From: Euglena gracilis
Taxonomy: Eukaryota > Euglenida > Euglenophyceae > Euglenales
Reading direction: 5' to 3'
Assembly: GCA_039621445.1 (NCBI GenBank)
Contig: CP154954.1
Coordinates: 57,833,602-57,897,601 of the forward strand
DNA length: 64,000 nt
Made by a program: the position numbers and the translations under genes. Below the pieces are notes generated by a model. The model did not search any database. It was not told where the DNA came from and saw only the letters and a list, made by a program, of their open reading frames with translations. Below are positions 53,742 to 63,605 of this stretch, piece after piece. Positions within the stretch are counted from its first letter, which is position 1. Each line of letters opens with the position of its first letter.

Positions 53742-54470
53742 ATGAAAGATGCAATTTCCAATACGAACAGCGCTGGAGAACCTCAAGAGGGAGCAGCAGA
53801 AACAGCAGCAGCCGGACAAACTGACGGCGCGGGTCGACTGTGGCGAACCGTGGCTGCCCCTTCCACAAAAGAAATTTCCCCAAAAGAAACTTTTACAATC
53901 CAAACCCCCCAAAGTGATGGCCACGGACCCTGGCAGACAGTGGTCAGAAGACCCCGCAAGGGGCAGAAGCAACCACCAGCAGGCCACTGCGGCCATTGGA
54001 ATCAGGGCCATGGTGGCCAACTTTCCAAAACACATCATGTGTTCAAGCGGGGCTATGGCAGCCAGAACCGCACAGGCCATGGAGGCAACAAAGGCCATGA
54101 CGGCACAACCAGCCATGAAGGCATCTACACTATCCAAAGTCGCTGGAACAAAGGCCAAGGTGGCCACCAGCACCAAGGCCCCAGCATTTGTTCCTGCTCA
54201 ATCAACAGGGGGAGACCCACAGTGGCCCCCTTATGGTATGGTTACCAACACCATCAACATCAAGAAGGCCAGATAGGCAAATCCGGGTCAATAAGCCCTG
54301 TGGTATAGAAACCAACAACAGGATCCTCCAGAGAGAGTGTGAGCAGAGAGGGAGAGTGTGCGTACACATCCCCCCAGAAACACTTTGTTTTTCCAAGTGC
54401 TCAAGCCCTAGGGGCTCTAGGGGGTGTGAAATGTCCAACACCCTCCACCCAGCCCCCAGAAAATCAGCTA
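53742..54470 (+). CDS. Gag-like protein of element E
   Basis: 189-codon open frame 53,742-54,308, then other frames. Starts MKDAISNTNSAGEP, Ala/Gln-rich, with DGHGPWQTVVRRPRKGQ at about residues 68-84, then Gly/His repeats (GGHGGNKGHDG, NKGQGGHQHQG). The signature matches the other gags though the flanking sequence is clearly diverged, so E belongs to its own lineage. Confidence 0.6.
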
Positions 54471-56313
54471 GTTAAGAAAATAAATTCCATGGGGGAGAAA
54501 TGGGGAGGCACCCCCCTGTACCAGAGACTTCAAAAAAATCTCCAATGGTGGTCAAAACTTCCCCCCCCCCCAGCAGCGTGTCAACTAATCAAAAAAGGAA
54601 TTCATCCCCTCTGGGTAAATCCCCCAAAATTTTCCACCCACCCAAAACCCAGAGCCAACTTGGACTTAAACCAGGCAGAAACAATTCTTCTGGATTACGA
54701 AAAAACTGGGTCAGTGAAGCGAGTTTGGGATTCAGAAACCGAGCATTTGACCCCATGGTTTTTAATTTCAAAACCAGATGGGGAGCAACCAAGTGGAGAA
54801 TGATCAGCGGCTGCAGAGAACTGAATCAGCAGTTTCAGGTAAAAACTTTCAAGCTGGATCATATCCAGCACATTTTTCAAGGTCACTGGGCAGCAAAAAT
54901 ATTCCTGAATGCCTATTTCCATATATTCCATTAAGTCCAGGCCTAAGGCCATTTCTAAGGCATCAGGTGGGGGGGGGGGGAGACCTGGGTATTTCAAACA
55001 GGCTGCTTTGGGCTAAATGTAGTGCCCCAAAATTTCATGTCAGTCATGAAAACTTCCGAAAAGCTGTGGAGAAAAAGGGGCATCCAGGTCTGTATTTACC
55101 TGTATGACATTTTGTTGGTTGCCCCCACCCAAAACACTTTACAAGATCACCTGAACACAATCGTCAACGATTTGCTGAATTCAGGGTTCAAAATCAATGT
55201 GAAAAGTCCACCCTCCAGCCCGCACAAGTGGTAACCCATCCGGCAGTTCAAATCAACTTCCAGGAAGGAAAGCTGCAGGTGTCCCTCCAGAAAGCCAGAA
55301 CCATAAAAAAGGAGCTAGGAAAAGTTATGAAAAAATATTACACGTCAAAAAGGCAGCTGGCTGCCATTTTGGGCCAAATAAGATGCAACTTAATGGCCCT
55401 GCCCTTTTAAGGTATTTTACAGACACCCTGGAAAAATTTTTGGTGGCAAAGTCCACAGCCCCCTGGTCCTCAAAGCACCCCATTTCCCAGGAAATCAAGG
55501 CCCAATAAGGGAAAAAAAATTCTGCTGGACACCTAGGGGGGCAGACCCTTCCCCCAAAATGCCACCAGAGAGTTGCACTCAGACAGCGGCACCCATGCCT
55601 GGGGGGGTGTGACATCAATACAGGAGAACTTGTTCAGGAATTTTGGAGAAAAGACTCCATTTTACACATAAATGTAAAGGAGCTGAGTGCAGCAATCAGC
55701 ACTGTAAAAGGTTTGAGCAAACCTGGAGAAACTGTTTCTTTGTCAGTGGACAACCAGGTAATTTACCAATACTTAACAAAAGGAGGGGGCAGAAAGGACC
55801 CCTTCAACAAAATGCTAAGACCATTTTTCAAATGGTGCATGGAAAAACAAGTAAACCTTCAAGTGAACTGGGTACCTTCAAAAGAATGCCTGGCAGTACC
55901 AATAAGCAGATGGGAAATGGACAGGGGGGATTACTCCTTAGACCCCCAACTTTTTCAATGACTCAGACAGCAATTCAAAGGTTTCATAAATCTGAAAACA
56001 GACCTTTTTACCTCACCAGGCAACAAAAAACTGCCCGAATTTGTGGCCAGGTGGCGCCACTTGGAGGCCTCAGCAGTAAATGCATTACAATGTCCACAGG
56101 AAAACATGGGGGATCTTTATGCAAACCCCCCCCAGGTCAATAATTCAACAATTTCTACCAAGGTTGAAAATGTTACACCAGTCCAAAGTTTTGATGGTCA
56201 CCCACTACTGGGATTCTGCCCCAGTGACGCCCTGTCTGAAAATGAAATCCTGCAGGGGTATGTTCACCAAATGCAGGGGGGAAAAATGCCACCCCCAGGT
56301 TGCCCCTTCTTTG
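54471..56313 (+). pseudogene. RT-RNase H-Dam-like polyprotein of element E
   Basis: RT: PWFLISKPDGEQ at about 54,750, LDHIQHIF, palm box CIYLYDILLVAP (YLYD at 55,097-55,108, first Asp changed to Tyr), then KARTIKKELGKVMKK. RNase H: ELHSDSGTHAW, INVKELSAA, LSVDNQVIYQYL, KECLAVPISR (Asp of the last motif changed to Val). Dam-like: DLFTSPGNKKLPEF, LYANPPQVNN. Frame breaks near 54,800, 54,890, 55,230 and 55,600. Confidence 0.78.
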
Positions 56314-56317
56314 CATG

Positions 56318-56541
56318 TGTTGGCGGCGGCCCCTGGGGTGTGGCGCCGGGCGGGGCCAAAAAAAAGACCAGCCGCGGAATCTTCCGCTTTGCGGAAGTTC
56401 CTAATTTAAGTTTTTTGGACTGCCCCTCTGTAGGTGGTTCCAAGCCTGAACACTTCATCCTATAAAGCTGGCAAAGTCTTGTGCATTCAAATATCAAGGG
56501 TAAGAAGGGAAAAGACACCCCAAAGAGACACCCAGAAAACT
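56318..56541 (+). repeat. LTR-like repeat 1 of the nested element
   Basis: 224 bp. Contains the hairpin TTCCGC-TTT-GCGGAA at about 56,383. Confidence 0.85.
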
Positions 56542-56574
56542 GAAGTGTTCATTAACCACTACCAGAAGACCAGA

Positions 56575-57516
56575 ATGCAAGAGTCAGAAGACCAGAATGC
56601 CAAGGCCAGAAGGATGAATGTCAGTTGGAGGCCGGAAGAAGATCACTCGGAAGTGCAGCAAGTGACAGACTGGAGCTGGAGCAGATGGAGTGTCCGACTC
56701 CCAGAAGAAGGCTGGAGATCTGCATTGACAGTGTGGGATGGCCAAGAAGAAGAAGACGAATCAAGGAGTCCAGCTCCAAGCTATGAAGGTGCAGCTGAAG
56801 AACCGGAAGTGCCACTGCAGCCATTCAGGAGGAGAAATGTGGTGATGGAGAACCGACCAGATCCAGGAGAACCAGAATCAGAAACCAGCCAGCCAAGACC
56901 AAGTGGAAGAGGAGGAAGAATCAAGAGGGAGTACATCTCCGAGGAGTACGCTGTGCGCTGGGAATTCATCAACCTGATCCTGGAAAAGTTCAACATTCGG
57001 AAGGAAAGTGTGCAAGAAGCATTTGCACATTGGGAAAAGGCAAGATTCCCCAAGTTCTGGACGAAGAAAGACAATGCATTTGCGAAGACATGGACAAGAG
57101 AAAAGATATGGGCCAATCCACCGTGGACGCTGATGAATCAAGTCATCCTTAAGATCATCGCGGACCAGGTGCAGGAGATGATGTTGATTGCACCAGAGTG
57201 GCGTACAACAACACGGTGGCCAGTGCGGCAGAAGATGACAGTGAAGTTCATCATCTTCAAGGAAGGAACCCGGTTGTTCGAGATCTGGTACCAGCAGGCG
57301 GGCCAGATGCAGCCGACTGGGCCATTGCGTTGGCCAGTCCGGGCATGCTTGGTCCAATACCGAGGTTTCCAGGAAGAGACCCTGAAGAACATGCCCCCAG
57401 GAGATGAAGGAGCATCGTCCCGAGCCCGCAGGAGAAGTGGAAATGAACGTGGACTCTCCGAGGCGTGCAAGAGGAGGTACCGTCGACAGCGGTACCAGTG
57501 GTTCACGGAGACGTGA
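56575..57516 (+). CDS. Dam-like (N6-adenine methyltransferase-related) protein, body 1
   Basis: 313 codons from MQESEDQ at 56,575; the frame is open from 56,434 inside the repeat, and MNVSW at 56,614 is another start. N-terminal half: Trp/Glu-rich with WSWSRWSVRLPEEGW, then a basic RGGRIKREYISEEYAVRW linker. C-terminal half: KARFPKFWTKKDNAFAKTW followed by IWANPPWTLMNQVILKI (NPPW at 57,115-57,126) and LIAPEWRTTTRW. Phage Dam proteins share this NA..PRF.T..D.L...W....W.NPPY order, and DIRS elements carry a relative after RNase H. The tail is Arg-rich (RRRYRRQRYQWFTET). Activity is inference. Confidence 0.6.
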   Translation: MQESEDQNAKARRMNVSWRPEEDHSEVQQVTDWSWSRWSVRLPEEGWRSALTVWDGQEEEDESRSPAPSYEGAAEEPEVPLQPFRRRNVVMENRPDPGEPESETSQPRPSGRGGRIKREYISEEYAVRWEFINLILEKFNIRKESVQEAFAHWEKARFPKFWTKKDNAFAKTWTREKIWANPPWTLMNQVILKIIADQVQEMMLIAPEWRTTTRWPVRQKMTVKFIIFKEGTRLFEIWYQQAGQMQPTGPLRWPVRACLVQYRGFQEETLKNMPPGDEGASSRARRRSGNERGLSEACKRRYRRQRYQWFTET

Positions 57517-58455
57517 GAATGAGGCGGTGTAGACCGAGTGTTGCCTGCCCTCTCCATCCCATCCTAATCCCCTCCTCTGCCAGTATCCATGATCCCCGAT
57601 CAGAAAAGGATGGAAATCATCATGCTTTCAATTGTGCACCTATTGGCCTGCGTCGGCACAGAAAGAATGACTGAAAATTCCAGGTTTTGGTTGTCGGTTG
57701 TTGATGGATGCTCTGGGAGGTTGGACGGCCCATCACTACTGATGGGGAGGGGGGGGGGGTGCTCAGGGCGGTTCGGCTGCCCGTCGCCGAAGATGAATCG
57801 TTGGGTTGGTTGGAGTGTGGTGGTGTGGACCCGAGGGTTGCCTGCCCCCCAATTTCAATTCAGTGGAATTGGATCAGATCTGCAGAAAGGTTGGCATAGA
57901 GATGGCGGTGTAGACCTGCGGGTTGCCTGCCCCGTTTCGTCTGTTCTATGTGAGTTAGAAGCAGATTTGCATGAATCACAGGTGTGTGTGGCGGTGTGAA
58001 CGCGATGTTACCGGCCCCCTCCTCGACGAAGGAATTGAGGCCCTGGGATCTTGATTTGAGTGGCGGTGTGAACTTCCTATGTTACCTGCCCCCCCCCCCC
58101 ATTCGTCATTCACTATATGGACATTCAGCGGACCCTGGATTGTGATTCTAATCCCCAGACTCAGAATTTGCTGTACGTTACTTCCTTTCCCCCCCAAAAA
58201 AACCCCCTGGCCACACCCCAGAAAGGAAAAGAAAACCCACGGCCTGGGGCCCACGGGGGCCGAGCCCCCCCCCCCTCCCCAGGGGGTCACCCCCCCAGGG
58301 GGGCCCAAAAAAAAACCCCAGGCCTCGGGCCCACGGGGGCCGAGGCCCCCTCCCCCAAAGCGGAATGCTTCGGGGGAGAAAAAAGGGCCCGAACACTTCC
58401 CCGGGGCCGCCTCAAAAATTGCCGAAGGCGGTACGCAAGCGGTCCGGGAGGGGAG
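57517..58455 (+). other. Non-coding 3' part of body 1
   Basis: A tract with a recurring GGCGGTGT(A/G)(G/A)AC motif about every 90-130 bp, then after about 58,190 a GC-rich section with CACGGGGGCCGAG repeats and a CCCGAAGCG-type hairpin, ending in GGGAGGGGAG. No gene seen. Confidence 0.6.
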
Positions 58456-58678
58456 TGTTGGCGGCGGCCCCTGGGGTGTGGCGCCGGGCGGGGCCAAAAA
58501 AAGACCAACCGCGGAACCTTCCGCTTTGCGGAAGTTCTTAATTTAAGTTTATTGGACTGCCCCTCTGTAGGTGGTTCCAAGCCTGAACACTTCATCCTAT
58601 CAAGCTGGCAAAGTCTTGTGCATTCAAATATCAAGGGTAAGAAGGGAAAAGACACCCCAAAGAAACACCCAGAAAACT
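58456..58678 (+). repeat. LTR-like repeat 2 of the nested element
   Basis: 223 bp, complete, shared between bodies 1 and 2. Confidence 0.85.
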
Positions 58679-58711
58679 GAAGTGTTCATTAACCACTACC
58701 AGAATGCCAGA

Positions 58712-59652
58712 ATGCGAGAGTCAGAATACCAGAATGCCAAGGCCAGAAGGATGAATGTCAGTTGGAGGCCGGAAGAAGATCACTCGGAAGTGCAGGAAGT
58801 GACAGACTGGAGCTGGAGCAGATGGAGTCTCCGACTTCCAGAAGAAGGCTGGAGATCTGCATTGACAGTATAAGATGGCCAAGAAGAAGAAGACGAATCA
58901 GGGAGTCCAGCTCCAAGCTATGAAGGTGCAGCTGAATAACCGGAAGTGCCATTGCAGCCATTCAGGAGGAGAAATGTGGTGATGGAGAACCGACCAGATC
59001 CAGGAGAACCAGAATCAGAAACCAGCCAGCCAAGACCAAGTGGAAGAGGAGGAAGAATCAAGAGGGAGTACATCTCCGAGGAGTACGCTGTGCGCTGGGA
59101 ATTCATCAACCTGATCCTGGAAAAGTTCAACACTCGGAAGGAAAGTGTGCAAGGAGCATTTGCATCATGGGAAAATGCAAGATTCCCCAAGTTCTGGACG
59201 AAGGAAGACAATGCATTTGCGAAGACATGGACAAGAGAAAAGATATGGGCCAGTCCACCGTGGACGCTGATGAAGCAAGTCATCCTCAAGATCATCGCGG
59301 ACCAGGTGCAGGAGATGACGTTGATTGCACCAGAGTGCCGTACAACAACACGGTGGCAGTGCTGCAGAAGATGACAGCGAAGTTCATCATCTTGAAGGAA
59401 GGAACCCGGTTGTTCGAGATCTGGGACCAGCAGGCGGGCCAGATGCAGCCGACTGGGCCATTGCGTTGGCCAGTCCGGGCATTCTTGGTCCAATACCGAG
59501 GTTTCCAGGAAGAGACCCTGAAGAACATGCCCCCAGGAGATGAAGGAGTATCGTCCCGAGCCCGCAGGAGAAGTGGAGATGAACGTGGACTCTCCGAGGC
59601 GTGCAAGAGGAGGTACCGTCGACAGCGGTACCAGTGGTTCACGGAGACGTGA
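58712..59652 (+). pseudogene. Dam-like protein, body 2 (broken)
   Basis: Starts MRESEYQ at 58,712. Relative to bodies 1 and 3: the TGG of ALTVWDG is replaced by a stop (about 58,870), a GAA codon has become TAA (about 58,936), NPPW reads SPPW at 59,252-59,263, and a one-base deletion near 59,355 shifts the frame. The tail continues in another frame to FTET at 59,652. Confidence 0.75.
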
Positions 59653-60583
59653 GAATGAGGCGGTGTAGACCGAGTGTTGCCTGCCCTCTCCCTCCCATCC
59701 TAATCCCCTCCTCTGCCAGTATCCATGACCCCGATCAGAAAAGGATGGAAATCATCATGCTTTCAATTGTGCACCTATTGGCCTGCGTCGGCACAGAAAG
59801 AATGACTGAAAATTCCAGGTTTTGGTTGTCGGTTGTCGATGGATGCTCTGGGAGGTTGGACGGCCCATCACTACTGATGGGAAGGGGGGGTGTGCTCAGG
59901 GCGGTTCGGCTGCCCGTCGCCGAAGATGAATCGTTGGGTTGCTTGGAGTGTGGTGGTGTGGACCCGAGCGTTGCCTGCCCCCCCAATTTCAATTCAGTGG
60001 AATTGGATCAGATCTGCAGAATGGTTGGCATAGAGATGGCGGTGTAGACCTGCGGGTTGCCTGCCCCGTTTCGTCTGTTCTATGTGAGTTGGAAGCAGAT
60101 TTGCATGAATCACAGGTGTGTGTGGCGGTGTGAACGCGATGTTACCGGCCCCCTCCTCGACGAAGGAATTGAGGCCCTGGGACCTTGCTTTCGAGAGTCG
60201 GTGTGAACTTCCTATGTTACCTGCCCCCCCCCCATTCGTCATTCACTATGTGGACATTGAGCGGACCCTGGATTGTGATTCTAATCCCCAGACTCAGAAT
60301 TTGCTGTACGTTACTTCCTTTCCCCCCTAAAAAACCCCCCGGCCACACCCCAGAAAGGAAAAGAAAACCCACGGCCTGGGGCCCACGGGGGCCGAGCCCC
60401 CCCCCCCCCTCCCCAGGGGGTCACCCCCCAGGGGGGCCCAAAAAAACCCCAGGCCTCGAGCCCACGGGGGCCGAGGCCCCCCCGAAGCGGAATGCTTCGG
60501 GGGAGAAAAAAAGGGCCCGAACACTTCCCCGGGGCCGCCTCAAAAATTGCCGAAGGCGGTACGCAAGGGGTCCGGGATGGGAG
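59653..60583 (+). other. Non-coding 3' part of body 2
   Basis: Same layout as 57,517-58,455. A perfect 10-bp stem CCCCCGAAGC/GCTTCGGGGG lies at about 60,478-60,502. Confidence 0.6.
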
Positions 60584-60628
60584 TGTTGGCGGCGGCCCCT
60601 GAAACCCCAAAGAGACACCCAGAAAACT
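60584..60628 (+). repeat. LTR-like repeat 3, internally deleted
   Basis: Keeps TGTTGGCGGCGGCCCCTG and ACCCAGAAAACT but lacks about 178 bp between. The deletion fuses upstream sequence in frame with the body 3 ORF. Confidence 0.85.
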
Positions 60629-60661
60629 GAAGTGTTCATTAACCACTACCAGAATACCAGA

Positions 60662-61609
60662 ATGCGAGAGTCAGAATACCAGAATGCCAAGGCCATAAGG
60701 ATGAATGTCAGTTGGAGGCCGGAAGAAGATCACTCGGAAGTGCAGGAAGTGACAGACTGGAGCTGGAGCAGATGGAGTGTCCGACTTCCAGAAGAAGGCT
60801 GGAGATCTGCATTGACAGTGTGGGATGGCCAAGAAGAAGAAGACGAATCAAGGAGTCCAGCTCCAAGCTATGAAGGTGCAGCTGAAGAACCGGAAGTGCC
60901 ATTGCAGCCATTCAGGAGGAGAAATGTGGTGATGGAGAACCGACCAGATCCAGGAGAACCAGAATCAGAAACCAGCCAGCCAAGACCAAGTGGAAGAGGA
61001 GGAAGAATCAAGAGGGAGTACATCTCCGAGGAGTACGCTGTGCGCTGGGAATTCATCAACCTGATCCTGGAAAAGTTCAACACTCGGAAGGAAAGTGTGC
61101 AAGGAGCATTTGCATCATGGGAAAATGCAAGATTCCCCAAGTTCTGGACGAAGGAAGACAATGCATTTGCGAAGACATGGACAAGAGAAAAGATATGGGC
61201 CAATCCACCGTGGACGCTGATGAATCAAGTCATCCTCAAGATCATCGCGGACCAGGTGCAGGAGATGATGTTGATTGCACCAGAGTGGCGTACAACAAGA
61301 CGGTGGCCAGTGCTGCAGAAGATGACAGCGAAGTTCATCATCTTCAAGGAAGGAACCCAGTTGTTCGAGATCTGGGACCAGCAGGCGGGCCAGATGCAGC
61401 CGACTGGGCCATTGCGTTGGCCAGTCCGGGCATGCTTGGTCCAATACCGAAGATTCCAGGAAGAGACCCTGAAGAACATGCCCCCAGGAGATGAAGGAGT
61501 ATCGTCCCGAGCCCGCAGGAGAAGTGGAGATGAACGTGGACTCTCCGAGGCGTGCAAGAGGAGGTACCGTCGACAGCGGTACCAGTGGTTCACGGAGACG
61601 TGGGAATGA
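60662..61609 (+). CDS. Dam-like (N6-adenine methyltransferase-related) protein, body 3 (intact)
   Basis: 315 codons from MRESEYQ at 60,662, ending FTETWE; because of the repeat deletion the frame is open back to 60,185. It keeps ENARFPKFWTKEDNAFAKTW and WANPPWTLMNQ (NPPW at 61,202-61,213), LIAPEWRTTRRW, and the basic tail. About 95% like body 1. Open in two of three bodies, which hints at selection or recent origin. What it methylates, if anything, cannot be told; it may help element DNA as the Dam domain of DIRS elements is thought to do. Confidence 0.6.
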   Translation: MRESEYQNAKAIRMNVSWRPEEDHSEVQEVTDWSWSRWSVRLPEEGWRSALTVWDGQEEEDESRSPAPSYEGAAEEPEVPLQPFRRRNVVMENRPDPGEPESETSQPRPSGRGGRIKREYISEEYAVRWEFINLILEKFNTRKESVQGAFASWENARFPKFWTKEDNAFAKTWTREKIWANPPWTLMNQVILKIIADQVQEMMLIAPEWRTTRRWPVLQKMTAKFIIFKEGTQLFEIWDQQAGQMQPTGPLRWPVRACLVQYRRFQEETLKNMPPGDEGVSSRARRRSGDERGLSEACKRRYRRQRYQWFTETWE

Positions 61610-62536
61610 GGCGGTGTAGACCAAGTGTTGCCTGCCCTCCCCCTCCCAGCCTAATCCCCTCCTCTGCCAGTATCCATGATCCCCGATCAGAAAAGGATGG
61701 AAATCATCATGCTTTCAATTGTGCACGTATTGGCCTGCGTCGGGACAGAAAGAATGACTGAAAATTCCAGGTGTTGGTTGTCGGTTGTCGATGGATGCTC
61801 TGGGAGGTTGGACGGCCCATCACTACTGATGGGGGGGGGTGCTCAGGGCGGTTCGGCTGCCCGTCGCCGAAGATGAATCGTTGGGTTGGTTGTAGTGTGG
61901 TGGTGTGGACCCGAGGGTTGCCTGCCCTCCCCAATTTCTATTCAGTGGAATTGGATCAGATCTGCAGAATGGTTGGCATAGAGATGGCGGTGTAGACCTG
62001 CGGGTTGCCTGCCCCGTTTCGTCTGTTCTATGTGAGTTGGAAGCAGATTTGCATGAATCACAGGTGTGTGTGGCGGTGTGAACGCGATGTTACCGGCCCC
62101 CTCCTCGACGAAGGAATTGAGGCCCTGGGACCTTGATTTCGAGAGTGGCGGTGTGAACTTCCTATGTTGTCTGCCCCCCCCCCATTCGTCATTCACTATA
62201 CGGACATTCAGCGGACCCTGGATTGTGATTCTAATCCCCAGACTCAGAATTTGCTGTACGTTACTTCCTTTCCCCCCCAAAAAAACCCCCCGGCCACACC
62301 CCAGAAAGGAAAAGAAAACCCACGGCCTGGGGCCCACGGGGGCCGAGCCCCCCCCCCCTCCCCAGGGTGTCACCCCCCCCCAGGGGGGCCGAAAAAAACC
62401 CCAGGCCTCGGGCCCACGGGGGCCGAGGCCCCCCCCCGAAGCGGAATGCTTCGGGGGAGAAAAAAAGGGCCCGAACACTTCCCCGGGGCGCCCCAAAAAT
62501 TTCCGAAGGCAGTACGCAAGCGGTCCGGGAGGGGAG
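61610..62536 (+). other. Non-coding 3' part of body 3
   Basis: Same layout as in bodies 1 and 2, ending in the GGGAGGGGAG polypurine tract at 62,527-62,536. Confidence 0.6.
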
Positions 62537-62759
62537 TGTTGGCGGCGGCCCCTGGGGTGTGGCGCCGGGCGTGTCCAAAAAAAGACCAACCGCAGAACCT
62601 TCCGCTTTGCGGAAGTTCTTAATTTAAGTTTATTGGACTGCCTCTCTGTGGGTGGTTCCAAGCCTGAACACTTCATCCTATCAAGCTGGCAAAGTCTTGT
62701 GCATTCAAATATGAAGGGTAAGAAGGGAAAAGACACCCCAAAGAGACACCCAGAAAACT
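62537..62759 (+). repeat. LTR-like repeat 4 (right terminal)
   Basis: 223 bp, followed by the CATG duplication at 62,760-62,763. Confidence 0.85.
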
Positions 62760-62763
62760 CATG

Positions 62764-63220
62764 ATTTGCTCAGGCAAATTTGGAGGGAAACAAATTCAGG
62801 GTCATATAATTAACGATTTCCTTGGGGGAAATCCCAGCATCAAACGTTATCAGAGTGCTTTTGCACTTCTGTGGGTCATTTTTGAACTCATGGGGGTGCC
62901 CCCCCCCCTGAAGCCACCACAGACCAAGTGGCTGACGCTTTAGTTAAATTATTCCAATTTTCCAAGGCCCAAGCCCGTAATGCATATAGTGCTATGCTTT
63001 TGATTTTTTGGGTTTTGGTGGGCTGAGATTCCACACCCTGTTAGCCCCCTACAAGAGGCTTTGGAACCAGAACCTGGAAAAGTATGGGGCACTTTGGGAT
63101 CCACCCCCAATCCTCCTGGGGCTGACAAAGGCGCCCATGCCCACTGACATTATAATATATATATTATTTGTATGATATATAATATATATAATATATATGA
63201 TATATATTATACATGATATA

Positions 63221-63256
<36 letters not shown>

Positions 63257-63605
63257 CTTGCGTACAAAACTTACCTTTTGCTCACGAATCCTCTGTTTAT
63301 ACAGACCTTCTGACCAGGCACAAGTCAAACGAACCACCAGTGTGTTGGGTAGGGCTCCCTACGTCAAAGATGAACGTAAGGGCCACAAATTCCACAAGTG
63401 GGAAAGAGTTGCGTCCACACCCCAGTGCCCACAAATAAGCCCTTTTCATTTAATGATGGGTTATGTGGCTGCCACACGTTTATTCGTGAGACCTGGGGGC
63501 CCCCTCCTGATTTCATTAAAACCCCCCTTCAGAGCCATAAGTGCAGACACCATTGTTTCTATCACAAAATATTTTTTTGGCCAAACATGGGGTAACCCCC
63601 CAGGC
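62764..63605 (+). pseudogene. Tyrosine recombinase of element E, truncated and interrupted by (TA)n
   Basis: SAM-like part INDFLGGNPSIKRYQSAFALL, then QARNAYSAMLL in another frame, the Arg box LCLYRPSDQAQVKRT (about 63,291-63,335) with Leu-to-Pro and Ala changes, and AISADTIVSITKYFF. It stops before HxxR. A TA-rich expansion at 63,148-63,255 lies inside the coding region. Confidence 0.7.
63148..63255. repeat. (TA)n microsatellite
   Basis: About 108 bp of TA and TATAA-type repeats, with (AT)16 or so near 63,220-63,253, replacing a few bases found at the homologous site in D (about 53,060). Confidence 0.9.

Larger units (their letters stand above)
56318..62759 (+). mobile_element. Nested LTR-like element with three tandem bodies, each with a Dam-like ORF
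   Basis: CATG flanks it at 56,314-56,317 and 62,760-62,763; element D has the uninterrupted target near 52,672. Terminal direct repeats of 223-224 bp start TGTTGGCGGCGG and end CCCAGAAAACT, with internal copies at 58,456-58,678 and, deleted to 45 bp, at 60,584-60,628. Each body (about 1.9 kb) has one ORF and a GC-rich 3' part ending in GGGAGGGGAG, a polypurine tract, next to the following repeat. No RT, protease or integrase. The repeats do not end in CA and I see no TGG primer site, so LTR is a structural description. Confidence 0.8.
53462..63605 (+). mobile_element. DIRS-like retrotransposon E, split by a nested LTR-like element
   Basis: Left terminus GACACCTCGGTCTCCGC at 53,462, fused directly to the broken recombinase of D. 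Gag, RT-RNase H and Dam-like region run to 56,317; a 6.4-kb insertion follows; the pol/recombinase resumes at 62,760. It ends near 63,605 before the HxxR box, so its right end is missing too. Without the insertion it is about 3.7 kb. Confidence 0.8.

Noticed and set aside
53739-54176. Minus-strand Ala/Val-rich frame resembling a membrane protein
   Set aside because: It is the exact antisense of the Gly/Gln-rich gag of element E.
62066-62764. Long plus- and minus-strand frames over the GC-rich 3' part of the nested element
   Set aside because: They cross the LTR-like repeat, depend on C/G runs, overlap on both strands and differ in frame among the three bodies.
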